Source: Chryseobacterium glaciei (GTDB taxonomy: Bacteria; Bacteroidota; Bacteroidia; Flavobacteriales; Weeksellaceae). From it: a stretch of 64,000 bases of DNA. Below, one piece after another: positions 10,467 through 20,255 of this stretch. Numbering within the stretch: position 1 is the first letter of the stretch; the number at the start of each line of letters is the position of its first letter. The DNA lies in NCBI RefSeq assembly GCF_001648155.1, contig NZ_CP015199.1:1498501-1562500 (forward strand). The letters are read 5' to 3'. A program made the translations under genes and the position numbers. The notes below the pieces were generated by a model. The model did not search any database. It was given only the letters and a program-made list of their open reading frames with translations, and had not been told where the DNA came from.

Positions 10467-11846
10467 TTAATATCCAGTCGTTCTTGACAGTTTAGACTGC
10501 ATTAAGCCATCATAGTGATGGTTCAGCAGATATGTATTAATCTGTTGAACTGTATCCAAAATAACTCCCACCATAATCAATAGTGATGTTCCCCCGAAAA
10601 ATAGGGCGAACGCATCTGTCTGAACAAAGCTCCCATGCACAATTGCCGGAAGGACTGCAAAGATAGATAAAAATATTGCACCTGGCAAGGTAATTTTTGA
10701 TAAAATATCATCTAAATAATCAGCTGTCTCTTTACCGGGTCTTACTTTCGGTACTAAACCTCCATTTCTCTTCAAATCATCAGCCATTTGGTTTACCGGA
10801 ATAGTAATTGCAGTATAGAAAAATGAGAAGATAATAATTAATAGCGCGAACAATACGTTGTACTGCCAGCTAAAAACATTCTTGAAACCTGCAAGAAAAG
10901 TATTAGACTCATCAAATTTGGTTAATAAACCAGGTACGAACATCAATGCCTGAGCAAAGATAATTGGCATAACACCGGCAGCATTAACTTTCAATGGAAT
11001 CCATTGTCTTGCTCCTTGCATAAGATTTCTATTTACACCTCCTCTTGCTTGAGCTCTGCTTACATATTGAATTGGAATTTTTCTAACAGCGACCGAGAGG
11101 ACGACTGCTAAAAGAACCACCAACATCCAGAATATCACTTCAATAAGGATCATGATAGATCCCATTCCTCCTTTTCCATTCTGCACGGCCATTTCCTGTA
11201 CAAATGCTTCTGGAAGTCTAGATAAGATACCAACCATAATAAGGATAGAAATACCATTTCCGATCCCTTTGTCAGTAATTTTCTCACCTAACCACATTGC
11301 AAATACTGAACCGGCAACAAGTATAACAATACTTGGTAACCAGAACATGATAGAGTTTGGCTCTACATAGTATGCAGATTGGAACTGAGCATATGGTAAG
11401 AATAATTGAGTAATAGAAGTTAAATAAGAAGGTGCCTGTACAAGACAAACCCCAATTGTTAACCATCTAGTAATTTGATTCAATGTATTTCTACCGGACT
11501 CTCCATCTTTCTGAAGTTTCTGAAGATAAGGAATAGCCATCCCCATCAACTGAACAATAATAGAAGCTGAAATATAAGGCATGATACCTAACGCCATTAC
11601 AGAAGCGTGACTGAAAGCCCCACCCGTAAACGACGAAAGCAAGCCAAGGAGACCTGCTCCTTGCTTGTTACCGCCTTGATTTTTATAATGCTCTAAGAGA
11701 TCTCCTACTTCTGCAAGGTTAATTGCAGGCAACGAGATATAAGATGCGAATCTATACACAAGGATAATACCTAACGTAAAGAGAATTTTATCTCTTAATT
11801 CCTTTAGGCTCCAAATATTCTTAAGGGTTTGTATAAATTCTTTCAT
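10467..11846 (-). CDS. secY: Preprotein translocase subunit SecY
   Basis: 459 residues, ten membrane segments. Channel of the Sec translocon. Visible landmarks are the N-terminal LRDKILFTLGIILVYR, the plug region GGAFSHASVMALGIMPYISASI, QLMGMAIPYLQKLQKDGESGR, the cytosolic loop GKETADYLDDILSKITLPGA, and the end GLMQSKL. It is co-transcribed with rplO and infA. Confidence 0.98.
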   Translation of the reverse strand: MKEFIQTLKNIWSLKELRDKILFTLGIILVYRFASYISLPAINLAEVGDLLEHYKNQGGNKQGAGLLGLLSSFTGGAFSHASVMALGIMPYISASIIVQLMGMAIPYLQKLQKDGESGRNTLNQITRWLTIGVCLVQAPSYLTSITQLFLPYAQFQSAYYVEPNSIMFWLPSIVILVAGSVFAMWLGEKITDKGIGNGISILIMVGILSRLPEAFVQEMAVQNGKGGMGSIMILIEVIFWMLVVLLAVVLSVAVRKIPIQYVSRAQARGGVNRNLMQGARQWIPLKVNAAGVMPIIFAQALMFVPGLLTKFDESNTFLAGFKNVFSWQYNVLFALLIIIFSFFYTAITIPVNQMADDLKRNGGLVPKVRPGKETADYLDDILSKITLPGAIFLSIFAVLPAIVHGSFVQTDAFALFFGGTSLLIMVGVILDTVQQINTYLLNHHYDGLMQSKLSRTTGY

Positions 11847-11855
11847 TAGTTACTA

Positions 11856-12305
11856 TTATAATGTAATTGCTTGTCCACCTGCTTTAGAGATAAGCTCTAA
11901 TGCAGATTTAGTGAATTTATCAGCAGAGATTGAAACCGCAGATTTCAATTCTCCTCTACCCATAATTTTCACTGATTCGTTTTTAGTAGCTAGACCGTTT
12001 TGTACCAAAACTTCTTTTGTAATATCTCCTGTTACAGATTTAGTATCAATTAAAGTTTGAATATCGTCTAGGTTAATAGCTCTAAATTCTTTTCTGTTTA
12101 CATTTTTGAAACCGAATTTCGGTAATCTTCTTTGTAAAGGCATCTGACCTCCTTCAAAACCGATCTTTTGAGAATAACCAGCTCTTGCTTTCTGTCCCTT
12201 GTGACCTTTTGTAGAAGTACCTCCTTTTCCACTACCTTGACCTCTACCAATTCTTTTTGAACTAAAAGTAGAACCTGCAGCAGGTTTTATGTTGTTTAAA
12301 TTCAT
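11856..12305 (-). CDS. rplO: 50S ribosomal protein L15
   Basis: 149 residues. Late-assembly large-subunit protein. Recognised from the basic glycine-rich N terminus (SKRIGRGQGSGKGGTSTKGHKGQKAR) given here in two pieces, GRGQGSGKGGTS and KGHKGQKARAGY, and from GFEGGQMPLQRRLPKFGF. It lies between rpmD and secY. Confidence 0.98.
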   Translation of the reverse strand: MNLNNIKPAAGSTFSSKRIGRGQGSGKGGTSTKGHKGQKARAGYSQKIGFEGGQMPLQRRLPKFGFKNVNRKEFRAINLDDIQTLIDTKSVTGDITKEVLVQNGLATKNESVKIMGRGELKSAVSISADKFTKSALELISKAGGQAITL

Positions 12306-12323
12306 TTTAATTTCTTTTTAAAA

Positions 12324-12500
12324 TTATTTTTGAACTTCAAGTAAATGACTAACTGCAGCTATCATACCTAAAATAGAAGGCGTAGCTTCGTGTTCTACAA
12401 CTTGGTGAAGTTTCTTAAATCCTAATGCTTCAAGCGTTCTCTTTTGGGTTTTTGTTCTACCAATAGCGCTTCTTACTTGTTTTACTTTAATTGTTGCCAT
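12324..12500 (-). CDS. rpmD: 50S ribosomal protein L30
   Basis: 58 residues read directly from the minus strand: MATIKVKQVRSAIGRTKTQK, RTLEALGFKKLHQVVEHEAT and a C-terminal ILGMIAAVSHLLEVQK. The ferredoxin-like L30 pattern KxxxSxIGR...RTLxALGLxk is clear. It lies 10 bases after rpsE and 18 bases before rplO. Confidence 0.96.
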   Translation of the reverse strand: MATIKVKQVRSAIGRTKTQKRTLEALGFKKLHQVVEHEATPSILGMIAAVSHLLEVQK

Positions 12501-12510
12501 TGTTTATTTA

Positions 12511-13032
12511 TTAACCGTTAAACACTTTACTTAGAGAAACTCCTCTCATTCTTGCAATTTCTTCAGGTCTTCTGATGTCTAATAACGCTTTGAAAGTAGC
12601 TTTCACTACGTTGTGAGGGTTAGAAGATCCTTTAGATTTTGAAAGGATATCGTGAATACCAGCAGACTCCAATACCGCTCTTACTGCACCACCTGCAATA
12701 AGTCCTGTACCGTGAGAAGCAGGTCTCAAGAAGATATCTGCACCACCATATCTAGCAGCAGTTTGGTGAGGGATTGTATGGTTCATTACAGGTACCTTTA
12801 CAAGGTTTTTCTTAGCGTCTTCAACTGCTTTCGCAATTGCAGAAGCAACCTCTTTAGATTTACCTAAACCGTAACCAATAACTCCTTCTTCATTTCCAAC
12901 AACAACGATAGCAGAAAACCCGAAAGCTCTACCCCCTTTTGTTACTTTAGTTACTCTGTTAACTGACACGAGACGATCTTTTAATTCTAATCCTCCCGGT
13001 TTTACTCTTTCTATATTATCTAGTCCTAACAT
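12511..13032 (-). CDS. rpsE: 30S ribosomal protein S5
   Basis: 173 residues. Involved in decoding accuracy. N-terminal dsRBD-like domain with [21 protein letters not shown] as the family signature (positions about 22-42), then the C-terminal domain with [19 protein letters not shown] and the ending [12 protein letters not shown]. It sits between rplR and rpmD. Confidence 0.98.
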   Translation of the reverse strand: MLGLDNIERVKPGGLELKDRLVSVNRVTKVTKGGRAFGFSAIVVVGNEEGVIGYGLGKSKEVASAIAKAVEDAKKNLVKVPVMNHTIPHQTAARYGGADIFLRPASHGTGLIAGGAVRAVLESAGIHDILSKSKGSSNPHNVVKATFKALLDIRRPEEIARMRGVSLSKVFNG

Positions 13033-13051
13033 ATTTTCCGAAATTTAATGA

Positions 13052-13405
13052 TTAGAATTTAAGTCCTCCTTCTCTCGCGCCATCAGCTAGAGCTTTCACT
13101 CTACCATGGTATACGAAACCGTTTCTATCAAATACAATAGCTTCAATTCCTGCAGCAACTGCTTTAGCAGCAATAGCTTTACCAACAGCGGCAGAAACTT
13201 CACTTTTTGTACCATTAGCGTCAACTCCTTTCTCTCTAGAAGAAGCAGATGCTAAAGTTTTGCCATCTTTATCGTCGATTAACTGAGCGTAAATTTCCTT
13301 ATTACTTTTATATACAGATAATCTTGGCAATTCAGAAGTTCCAGAGATTTTCCCTCTTACTCTTCTTTTTATTCTTATTCTTTTTTCTACTTTACTTAAT
13401 GCCAT
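13052..13405 (-). CDS. rplR: 50S ribosomal protein L18
   Basis: 117 residues. 5S rRNA-binding protein. Recognised from [36 protein letters not shown] and [23 protein letters not shown], given here as [19 protein letters not shown]. It lies 15 bases after rplF. Confidence 0.97.
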   Translation of the reverse strand: MALSKVEKRIRIKRRVRGKISGTSELPRLSVYKSNKEIYAQLIDDKDGKTLASASSREKGVDANGTKSEVSAAVGKAIAAKAVAAGIEAIVFDRNGFVYHGRVKALADGAREGGLKF

Positions 13406-13420
13406 AATACTTATAATTTA

Positions 13421-13966
13421 TTAAGCAGATTTACCAGCTTTACGTCTAACAATTTCCCCAACGAATCTTACACCTTTTCCTTTGTACGGCTCAGGCTTTC
13501 TGAATGAGCGGATTTTTGCTGCCACCATTCCAAGAAGTTGCTTGTCATGAGACGCTAAAGTAATAATTGGATTTTTACCTTTTTCAGTCAATGTATCAAT
13601 TACAACTTCTTTTGGAAGTTCTAAAACGATACCGTGAGAGAATCCTAAAGCCAACTCAAGTTTTTGACCTGTGTGTGAAGCTCTATATCCTACCCCTACT
13701 AGTTCTAACTTTTTTGTGAAACCTTCAGTAGTTCCCAAAATCATGTTATTGATTAACGCTCGGTATAAACCGTGTAGCGCTCTGTGTTGCTTAGAATCAG
13801 ACGGTCTGCTGAATGTAAGCACACCATCGTTTTGTTCTAAAGTAATTCCTTCTGTAAGCTCCTGAGTAAGTTCCCCTTTAGGACCTTTTACAGTTACCAC
13901 ACCATCTTTTTGAGTGACAGTAATTCCAGCGGGAATTGTTATAATTGCTTTACCAATTCTTGACAT
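13421..13966 (-). CDS. rplF: 50S ribosomal protein L6
   Basis: 181 residues, two homologous L6 domains. Binds 23S rRNA near the factor-binding site. Recognised from MSRIGKAIITIPAG, GPKGEL, GYRASHTGQKLELALGFSH and the C-terminal signature EPYKGKGVRF. Confidence 0.98.
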   Translation of the reverse strand: MSRIGKAIITIPAGITVTQKDGVVTVKGPKGELTQELTEGITLEQNDGVLTFSRPSDSKQHRALHGLYRALINNMILGTTEGFTKKLELVGVGYRASHTGQKLELALGFSHGIVLELPKEVVIDTLTEKGKNPIITLASHDKQLLGMVAAKIRSFRKPEPYKGKGVRFVGEIVRRKAGKSA

Positions 13967-13983
13967 TTTCCTTTGATTAAAAA

Positions 13984-14382
13984 TTAATAAACATAGCAGA
14001 TTACTTCACCGCCTACTTTTTCTTGTCTAGCTTTTTTATCTGTCATTACTCCTCTAGAAGTAGAGATAATAGCTACGCCCAAACCGTTTAAGACTCTTGG
14101 AAGTTCAGTAGAACCTTTGTATTGTCTTAGACCTGGTCTTGAAGCTCTTTGAATAGACTTGATTGCAGGTTTGCTAGTTTGTTTGTCATACTTCAAAGCT
14201 ATTTTGATCGTTCCTTGAACAGCGCTCTCTTCAAACTTGTAGTTTAAGATATACCCTTGATCAAATAAGATTTTTGTAAGCTCCTTTTTGATTTTCGATG
14301 CAGGAATTTCCACCACCTTGTGGCCTGCGCTTTGTGCGTTCCTTACTCTTGTTAGGAAATCTGAAATTGGATCTGTTACCAT
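13984..14382 (-). CDS. rpsH: 30S ribosomal protein S8
   Basis: 132 residues. Binds the central domain of 16S rRNA, and in E. coli also represses the spc operon. Recognised from DPISDFLTRVRNAQSAGH, PASKIKKELTKILFDQGYI and STSRGVMTDKKARQEKVGGE in the C terminus. A 146-base gap with a strong hairpin separates it from rpsN upstream, unusual inside this tight cluster. Confidence 0.98.
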   Translation of the reverse strand: MVTDPISDFLTRVRNAQSAGHKVVEIPASKIKKELTKILFDQGYILNYKFEESAVQGTIKIALKYDKQTSKPAIKSIQRASRPGLRQYKGSTELPRVLNGLGVAIISTSRGVMTDKKARQEKVGGEVICYVY

Positions 14383-14438
14383 TTTTCTTTTTTAAATTAT
14401 TGGTTAAAGACAACCAGTATTGAAGGGACTTGAAGATT

Positions 14439-14476
14439 AAAATATCAGACTCCAGAAAAACCTCGGTCTGATATTT
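14439..14476 (-). other. Hairpin in the rpsN-rpsH intercistronic gap
   Basis: Inverted repeat AAATATCAGAC / GTCTGATATTT (11 bp, 15-base loop) in a 146-base non-coding gap, while almost all other gaps in the cluster are 2-30 bases. The stem is followed on the mRNA by TTTAATC, so it could be a weak attenuator, a processing site or a protein-binding leader for rpsH. Confidence 0.6.
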
Positions 14477-14528
14477 ATTTCTTTAGTATCCAGACAACTT
14501 AATTGTCCCGATTTTTAATTAGTATTGA

Positions 14529-14798
14529 CTACCAACTAGCTTTTTTCACTCCCGGAATAAGACCGTTGTTGGCCATTTCACGGAAAGTTACTCTTGAAAG
14601 ACCGAAAGTTCTCATGTAACCTCTTGGTCTACCTGTTAGTTTACATCTGTTGTGTAATCTTACAGGAGAAGCATTTTTTGGTAATTTTTGAAGTCCTTCA
14701 TAATCACCAGCTTCTTTTAAAGCTTTTCTTTTCTCAGCGTATTTAGCTACAGTAGCTTCTCTTTTGCGCTCACGCGCTTTCATTGATTCTTTAGCCAT
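14529..14798 (-). CDS. rpsN: 30S ribosomal protein S14, zinc-free form
   Basis: 89 residues. The long form without the CxxC...CxxC zinc motif of the 61-residue type. Recognised from [18 protein letters not shown] N terminus (here [15 protein letters not shown]), [20 protein letters not shown] and [19 protein letters not shown]. Only one Cys remains. It is 3 bases after rplE. Confidence 0.97.
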   Translation of the reverse strand: MAKESMKARERKREATVAKYAEKRKALKEAGDYEGLQKLPKNASPVRLHNRCKLTGRPRGYMRTFGLSRVTFREMANNGLIPGVKKASW

Positions 14799-14801
14799 TT
14801 C

Positions 14802-15353
14802 TTAGTTCTTTTTGAAAGGTAAACCGAAGTGAGTTAACAATGCTTTAGCTTCTTTATCTGTTTTCGCAGTTGTAACGAAAGTGATGTCCATCCCTTGGAT
14901 TTTTTTCACTTTGTCGATTGCGATCTCAGGGAAGATAATTTGCTCAGTAATACCTAAGTTATAATTACCTCTACCATCGAAACCATCAGCTTTAATACCA
15001 GAGAAATCTCTAATACGTGGCAAAGCAGAAGCAGTAAGTCTGTCTAAGAATTCGTACATTTTGCTAGCTCTAAGAGTTACCTTAGCACCTACAGGCATAC
15101 CTTTTCTTAATTTGAAAGCTGCTTCATCTTTCTTAGAAATAGTACCTACAGCCTTTTGACCAGTAATATTTGTAAGTTCTTCTACAGCATAATCAATAAT
15201 TTTCTTGTCTGCAGTAGCATCACCCAAACCTTGAGATAGGATGATTTTTTCTAATCTAGGTACCTGCATTACAGATTTGTACCCAAATTCTTCCATCATT
15301 GCAGGAACAATTGTTTCTTTATATGCTTTCTTGGGTCTTGCGATATATTCCAT
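14802..15353 (-). CDS. rplE: 50S ribosomal protein L5
   Basis: 183 residues. 5S rRNA- and P-site tRNA-contacting protein of the central protuberance. Recognised from [43 protein letters not shown] and the C-terminal domain [11 protein letters not shown]...[10 protein letters not shown]. Confidence 0.98.
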   Translation of the reverse strand: MEYIARPKKAYKETIVPAMMEEFGYKSVMQVPRLEKIILSQGLGDATADKKIIDYAVEELTNITGQKAVGTISKKDEAAFKLRKGMPVGAKVTLRASKMYEFLDRLTASALPRIRDFSGIKADGFDGRGNYNLGITEQIIFPEIAIDKVKKIQGMDITFVTTAKTDKEAKALLTHFGLPFKKN

Positions 15354-15366
15354 GTGTTATTTAAAA

Positions 15367-15693
15367 TTATAAAGTTTCACCCGTTTTTTTGTCGATTCTT
15401 ACTTTCTTATCTCCATCGATTTTGTAACCGATTTTGATAGCTTTTCCGTCTTTACCAACTAAAGCTATGTTTGAGATATGAATAGAAGCTTCTTTTTCTG
15501 TGATTCCTCCTTGAGGATTTGAAGCTGAAGGCTTAACGTGTTTTTTAACGATGTTAAGTCCTGCAACGATAACTCTAGGGTCTTTTCCTTCTTTTTTGAT
15601 CACTTCAATAACTTCACCAGTTTTACCTTTGATATCTTTCTTACCAGTAGTAATGATTACGTTATCTCCTCTTTTTATTTTTAACTTTGACAT
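15367..15693 (-). CDS. rplX: 50S ribosomal protein L24
   Basis: 108 residues with an N-terminal KOW motif (KIKRGDNVIITTGKKDIKGK), then GLNIVKKHVKPSASNPQGGI, typical of assembly-initiator L24. It lies 22 bases after rplN and 13 bases before rplE. Confidence 0.97.
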   Translation of the reverse strand: MSKLKIKRGDNVIITTGKKDIKGKTGEVIEVIKKEGKDPRVIVAGLNIVKKHVKPSASNPQGGITEKEASIHISNIALVGKDGKAIKIGYKIDGDKKVRIDKKTGETL

Positions 15694-15715
15694 TTTCGTT
15701 TAAAAATTTTTAAAA

Positions 15716-16084
15716 TTAAAGTACTTCAGGAGCCAATGAAATGATCTTCATATATTCTTTGTCTCTCAACTCACGAGCAACAGGTCCGAAAACACGTGTT
15801 CCTCTCATTTCTCCACCAGCGTTTAGTAAAACACAAGCATTGTCTTCGAATTTGATGTATGAACCATCTTTTCTTCTAACTGCTTTTTTAGTTCTTACTA
15901 CTACCGCTTTAGATACTTGACCTTTCTTTGCGTTTCCTGATGGTGTAGAAGCCTTGATAGTAACTACAATCTTATCACCAACTGAAGCATATCTTCTTCT
16001 GGTACCACCCAGAACTCTGATTACTAGTACCTCTTTAGCACCAGTGTTATCAGCAACTTTTAATCTTGATTCTGTTTGTAACAT
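15716..16084 (-). CDS. rplN: 50S ribosomal protein L14
   Basis: 122 residues, standard length. Recognised from [19 protein letters not shown] and the L14 signature region [18 protein letters not shown], ending [20 protein letters not shown]. It forms an intersubunit bridge. It begins 2 bases after rpsQ ends. Confidence 0.98.
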   Translation of the reverse strand: MLQTESRLKVADNTGAKEVLVIRVLGGTRRRYASVGDKIVVTIKASTPSGNAKKGQVSKAVVVRTKKAVRRKDGSYIKFEDNACVLLNAGGEMRGTRVFGPVARELRDKEYMKIISLAPEVL

Positions 16085-16086
16085 TA

Positions 16087-16341
16087 TTACTTAGCTTTTT
16101 CAATGATTCTTACTAATCTCCATCTCTTACTCTTGCTCATAGGTCTAGTTTCTTGGATAAGAACTGTATCTCCTTCTGTGCATTCGTTGTTTTCGTCGTG
16201 TGCAGTATATTTTTTCGTTTTTAATACGAATTTACCGTACATCGGGTGTTTCACTCTAGTCGTCTCACTTACAACAATGGTCTTTTCCATTTTATTGCTG
16301 GAAACTATTCCGATTCTTTCTTTTCTTAAGTTTCTTTCCAT
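16087..16341 (-). CDS. rpsQ: 30S ribosomal protein S17
   Basis: 84 residues, OB fold, binds the 5' domain of 16S rRNA. Recognised from [39 protein letters not shown] and [19 protein letters not shown]. Confidence 0.98.
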   Translation of the reverse strand: MERNLRKERIGIVSSNKMEKTIVVSETTRVKHPMYGKFVLKTKKYTAHDENNECTEGDTVLIQETRPMSKSKRWRLVRIIEKAK

Positions 16342-16355
16342 AATGTATGAAAATC

Positions 16356-16553
16356 TTATTGTTGTTTGTTAGTTAACTCAGTATTTAGTCTTGCGATCGT
16401 TCTTCTCAAATCTCTGATTTGAATTGGATTTTCAAGTGGGCTTATTTTGTGAGCTAATTTCATTTTAGTGAATTCAGCTTTAGCTTCAGCCAATTTTGCT
16501 TGAATATCTTCAGCGCTTAGATTTTTAATTTCAGCTTGTTTCATTGTATTCAA
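16356..16553 (-). CDS. rpmC: 50S ribosomal protein L29
   Basis: 65 residues, helical hairpin at the tunnel exit. Recognised from [20 protein letters not shown] (starting at the third codon, M1-N2-T3 precede) and [18 protein letters not shown]. The ATG at 16553 gives MNTMKQ; an internal start at the fourth codon is equally possible. Confidence 0.95.
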   Translation of the reverse strand: MNTMKQAEIKNLSAEDIQAKLAEAKAEFTKMKLAHKISPLENPIQIRDLRRTIARLNTELTNKQQ

Positions 16554-16556
16554 AGA

Positions 16557-16982
16557 TTATAGAGGTTTAACAAAATCGTTAGCAACTACAAATTTAGTAA
16601 CTATCGGTAATTTTTGAGCAGCAAGTCTTAATGCTTCTTTAGCGATTTCGTAAGATACTCCTCCGACTTCGAACATAATTTTACCTGGCTTCACTACAGC
16701 TACCCAATATTCCACAGCACCTTTACCTTTACCCATACGTACTTCGGCTGGTTTCTTAGTAATTGGCTTATCTGGAAATATTTTGATCCATAGTTGACCT
16801 TCTCTCTTCATATATCTTGTAGCAGCGATACGAGCAGCTTCAATTTGTCTTGCAGTGATCCAAGCTCCTTCTGTAGCTTTGATTCCGAAAGTTCCGTAAG
16901 CAAGTTGATTACCTCTTTGAGCAATCCCCTTCATCTTCATCTTATGAACTCTACGGAATTTGGTTCTTTTTGGTTGTAACAT
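16557..16982 (-). CDS. rplP: 50S ribosomal protein L16
   Basis: 141 residues. Organises the A-site tRNA elbow region. Recognised from [59 protein letters not shown] and [21 protein letters not shown] 78-base gap before it holds short TTTAGA repeats. Confidence 0.98.
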   Translation of the reverse strand: MLQPKRTKFRRVHKMKMKGIAQRGNQLAYGTFGIKATEGAWITARQIEAARIAATRYMKREGQLWIKIFPDKPITKKPAEVRMGKGKGAVEYWVAVVKPGKIMFEVGGVSYEIAKEALRLAAQKLPIVTKFVVANDFVKPL

Positions 16983-16991
16983 AATTTCTTA

Positions 16992-17018
16992 AATTTTAGA
17001 TTTTAGAATTTAGATTTT
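16992..17018. repeat. Short TTTAGA-type simple repeat between rpsC and rplP
   Basis: The gap carries tandem ATTTTAGA / TTTAGAATTTAGA units, a low-complexity AT repeat. I see no gene or promoter match in it. Its wider occurrence cannot be judged from one copy. Confidence 0.5.
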
Positions 17019-17060
17019 AAAAAAGTAACGGTCGTTTAAAAACTATCCTCTAAAATTTTA

Positions 17061-17798
17061 TTAATTATTTTTTTTATCTCTTGAAGGTCTTCTGTTATCT
17101 CTATCTCCTCTGTTTCCACCTCCTGAAGGACCACCTTTCTTCTGTTGTCCTACTAATGGCATAAGATCTCTCTTACCGTAAACTTCTCCTTTCATGATCC
17201 AAACCTTAACTCCTAACTTACCGTACTGAGTTAATGCCTCACCGATATGATAGTCGATATCTGCTCTGAAAGTAGACAATGGGATTCTTCCGTCTTTGAA
17301 AGACTCAGATCTTGCCATTTCAGCACCGTTCAATCTACCAGAGATTTGAACTTTGATACCTTCAGCTCCCATTCTCATTGTAGAAGCGATAGCCATTTTA
17401 ACAGCTCTTCTGTAAGAAATTCTGTTTTCAATTTGCTTAGCAATACTGTCAGCAACTAAAACTGCATCAAGTTCAGGTCTTTTGATTTCGAAAATATTGA
17501 TTTGAATATCCTTTTTAGTAAGTTTCTTCAATTCTTCTTTTAACTTGTCAACTTCCTGACCTCCTTTACCGATGATAAGTCCCGGTCTAGCAGTAGTGAT
17601 TGTTACTGTTACTAATTTTAATGTTCTTTCAATATAAATTTTTGAAATCCCACCTTTAGATAATCTAGCTTCAAGGTATCTTCTGATTTTGTAGTCTTCA
17701 GCGATTCTGTCTCCATAATCTTTACCACCAAACCAGTTTGAATCCCATCCTCTGATGATACCTAATCTGTTACCAATTGGATTTGTCTTCTGTCCCAT
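17061..17798 (-). CDS. rpsC: 30S ribosomal protein S3
   Basis: 245 residues. mRNA entry-tunnel protein. N-terminal KH domain with [18 protein letters not shown], then the S3 C-terminal domain ([47 protein letters not shown]). A basic glycine-rich tail, [18 protein letters not shown], extends the protein, as is usual in Bacteroidetes. Confidence 0.98.
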   Translation of the reverse strand: MGQKTNPIGNRLGIIRGWDSNWFGGKDYGDRIAEDYKIRRYLEARLSKGGISKIYIERTLKLVTVTITTARPGLIIGKGGQEVDKLKEELKKLTKKDIQINIFEIKRPELDAVLVADSIAKQIENRISYRRAVKMAIASTMRMGAEGIKVQISGRLNGAEMARSESFKDGRIPLSTFRADIDYHIGEALTQYGKLGVKVWIMKGEVYGKRDLMPLVGQQKKGGPSGGGNRGDRDNRRPSRDKKNN

Positions 17799-17805
17799 AC
17801 CTTGA

Positions 17806-18204
17806 TTAATTTTCTTTATTACCTAAGATTAGTGTAATGTGGTTAGATCTTTTTCTGATTCTGTGTCCTCTACCTTGTGGTGCAGGTCTTAGTCTCTTCA
17901 ATTGTCTAGCACTGTCTACAAAAATTTCTTTAATGATAAGATTAGCTTCTTCGATATCAGCACCTTCGTTCTTTGACTGCCAGTTGGCCATCGCAGAAAG
18001 TAATACTTTCTCTAACTTGTTAGAAGCGTCTTTTTTAGAATATTTTAGAATGTATAAAGCTTTGTCAACTTCAACTCCTCTGATGATATCAGCAACTAAT
18101 CTCATCTTTCTTGGAGAAGAAGGGCAATCATTATGTAATGCTTTTACTACATCTTGATTCGTTAATTTACGTGCTAATGCACTTTCTCTTTTTCTTGATC
18201 CCAT
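17806..18204 (-). CDS. rplV: 50S ribosomal protein L22
   Basis: 132 residues. Tunnel-lining protein; its beta-hairpin forms part of the constriction and the macrolide site. Recognised from [32 protein letters not shown] and the hairpin [20 protein letters not shown]. The hairpin looks intact. Confidence 0.97.
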   Translation of the reverse strand: MGSRKRESALARKLTNQDVVKALHNDCPSSPRKMRLVADIIRGVEVDKALYILKYSKKDASNKLEKVLLSAMANWQSKNEGADIEEANLIIKEIFVDSARQLKRLRPAPQGRGHRIRKRSNHITLILGNKEN

Positions 18205-18206
18205 GA

Positions 18207-18485
18207 TTATCTACTTCCTTTGTTTTTGTTACCACCATGACCTCTGAAAGATCTTGTTGGAGAAAATTCGCCTAGCTTGTGACCAACCATGTTTTCTGTA
18301 ACATAAACAGGGATAAAAGATTTCCCGTTGTGTACTGCAATAGTTTGTCCTACGAAGTCCGGAGAGATCATTGATGCTCTAGACCAAGTTTTAATAACTG
18401 TTTTCTTTCCAGCCTCTATATTTGCCTGAACCTTCTTATCTAAAGTATATGCGATGAATGGTCCTTTTTTAAGTGATCTTGCCAT
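18207..18485 (-). CDS. rpsS: 30S ribosomal protein S19
   Basis: 92 residues. Head protein partnering S13. Recognised from [38 protein letters not shown] and [18 protein letters not shown]. Two to three bases separate it from its neighbours, which suggests translational coupling. Confidence 0.98.
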   Translation of the reverse strand: MARSLKKGPFIAYTLDKKVQANIEAGKKTVIKTWSRASMISPDFVGQTIAVHNGKSFIPVYVTENMVGHKLGEFSPTRSFRGHGGNKNKGSR

Positions 18486-18487
18486 AA

Positions 18488-19309
18488 TTATTTACGTTTA
18501 GATATGATATGACGGTTAGACGCTTTGTTTTTCTTTCTGGTTTTGTAACCTTTAGCAGGCATACCGTTTCTAGATCTTGGGTGACCTCCAGATGAACGTC
18601 CTTCACCACCTCCCATTGGGTGATCTACAGGGTTCATTACTACCGGTCTAGTTCTAGGTCTTCTACCTAACCATCTGCTTCTACCAGCCTTACCTGAAAC
18701 AGTTAACTGATGATCAGAGTTAGAAACAGATCCAATCATTGCATAACACTCAGTAAGGATCATTCTAGATTCTCCTGAAGGCAATTTGATGATTGCATAT
18801 TTTCCGTCTCTTGAAGTAAGTTGAGCTGAAGAACCAGCACTTCTTGCTAAAATAGCACCTTGTCCAGGCTTCATTTCAACACAAGAAATAACAGTACCCA
18901 ATGGAATGTTTTTCAATTTCATTGCGTTACCGATGTTCGGTTCTACGCTTTCTCCTGAAACTACCTTTTGATCTACTTTGATACCGTTTGGAGCGATGAT
19001 ATATCTCTTCTCTCCGTCAGCATACTCTAATAAAGCGATAAATGCAGTTCTGTTTGGATCATATTCTACAGTTTTTACCGTTGCTTCAACATCATGCTTG
19101 TTTCTTTTGAAGTCGATAATTCTGTATTTCTTTTTGTGTCCACCTCCGGTGTAACGCATGGTCATTTTACCAGTTTGGTTACGTCCACCTGACTTACTAA
19201 TACCAACAGTTAGAGATTTCTCTGGTTTGTTAGTAGTAATTTCCTCAAAATTGTTTACAATTCTGAATCTCTGTCCTGGGGTGATAGGTTTTAATTTTCT
19301 AACAGACAT
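18488..19309 (-). CDS. rplB: 50S ribosomal protein L2
   Basis: 273 residues. Core 23S rRNA-binding protein near the peptidyl-transferase centre. The conserved loop reads [20 protein letters not shown]: Asp-His are kept, and the second His of the proteobacterial DHPH is Met, as in many other phyla. Domains with GDKGKYAII-like and [19 protein letters not shown] stretches are present. Confidence 0.98.
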   Translation of the reverse strand: MSVRKLKPITPGQRFRIVNNFEEITTNKPEKSLTVGISKSGGRNQTGKMTMRYTGGGHKKKYRIIDFKRNKHDVEATVKTVEYDPNRTAFIALLEYADGEKRYIIAPNGIKVDQKVVSGESVEPNIGNAMKLKNIPLGTVISCVEMKPGQGAILARSAGSSAQLTSRDGKYAIIKLPSGESRMILTECYAMIGSVSNSDHQLTVSGKAGRSRWLGRRPRTRPVVMNPVDHPMGGGEGRSSGGHPRSRNGMPAKGYKTRKKNKASNRHIISKRK

Positions 19310-19331
19310 TACTATTATTTATAATTAATAA

Positions 19332-19622
19332 TTAATTTACAGCAAAAATATCGATTACTTCCCCTTCTGCAAGAGTGATAACCGCTTTTTTCAATTTGTT
19401 TGTCTTTCCTACTTGAAGACCTTTTTTCGTGTATTTCGAAGAAACTTTAGGCGCATAAATCATCGTTCTAACGTCTGCTACTTTTACACCATAAGCTTGC
19501 TCTATTGCATTTTTAATCTGGATTTTATTCGCCTTAGGTTGTACTAAGAAAGAATAAGCACCTCTTAAATCTGTAAGATAGTTTGCTTTTTCTGAAATAA
19601 CTGGTTTAATAATTAGTGACAT
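19332..19622 (-). CDS. rplW: 50S ribosomal protein L23
   Basis: 96 residues. Docking site at the tunnel exit for trigger factor and SRP. Recognised from SLIIKPVISEKANYL, FLVQPKANKIQIKNAIEQAY and VRTMIYAPK. It is 3 bases after rplD. Confidence 0.97.
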   Translation of the reverse strand: MSLIIKPVISEKANYLTDLRGAYSFLVQPKANKIQIKNAIEQAYGVKVADVRTMIYAPKVSSKYTKKGLQVGKTNKLKKAVITLAEGEVIDIFAVN

Positions 19623-19625
19623 GAT

Positions 19626-20255
19626 TTATTTCTTTAAGTTTTCCTGGAATTTTTCAACTGCACCTTCTAAGAAAACGATCTCACCTGCATTGATTAAGTC
19701 ATAAGAAGAAATTTCATTGAATTTCATAACTTTAGTCTTAGGTAAGTTTCTTGAAGATAAATATACATTCTTGTTAGTATCAGGAAGAATGAATAAAGAT
19801 TTAGTATCGTTCAATGCTAATGCATTTAAGATAGTCATGAAATCTTTAGTTTTAGGAGCAGCAATGCTCAATCCTTCTACAATTCTGATGCTGTTGTCTC
19901 TCATTTTCTGAGAAAGAACAGATTTCTTAGCTAATCTCTTAAGAGCTTTGTTCAATTTGAACCTGTAGTCTCTTGGCTTAGGTCCGAATACTCTACCTCC
20001 ACCTCTGAAAGTTGGAGATTTAATATCACCGTATCTAGCAGATCCAGATCCTTTTTGCTTCTTAAGTTTCTTAGTAGAAGCAGTAATTTCGCTTCTTTCT
20101 TTTGATTTATGAGTCCCTTGTCTTTGTGCAGCAAGGTACTGTTTAACTTCTAAGTAAACCGCGTGCTTGTTTGGCTCAATACCGAATACAGATTCGTCTA
20201 GAGTTACTTTTTTTCCGGTTTCTTTTCCTGATGTATTTAATACTACTAGTTCCAT
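19626..20255 (-). CDS. rplD: 50S ribosomal protein L4
   Basis: 209 residues. Tunnel-wall protein; in E. coli it is the S10 operon autoregulator. Recognised from [12 protein letters not shown], the tunnel loop [20 protein letters not shown] and [19 protein letters not shown]. Its start overlaps the end of rplC by 10 bases, so translation is probably coupled. Confidence 0.97.
   Translation of the reverse strand: MELVVLNTSGKETGKKVTLDESVFGIEPNKHAVYLEVKQYLAAQRQGTHKSKERSEITASTKKLKKQKGSGSARYGDIKSPTFRGGGRVFGPKPRDYRFKLNKALKRLAKKSVLSQKMRDNSIRIVEGLSIAAPKTKDFMTILNALALNDTKSLFILPDTNKNVYLSSRNLPKTKVMKFNEISSYDLINAGEIVFLEGAVEKFQENLKK

Noticed and set aside
16983..17060. Internal promoter between rpsC and rplP
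   Set aside because: The gap is only TTTAGA-type repeats; no TAnnTTTG with a -33 element was found.
18488..19309. L2 DHPM instead of DHPH as a lost catalytic residue
   Set aside because: The conserved Asp-His pair is kept, and Met at the following position is common in several phyla.
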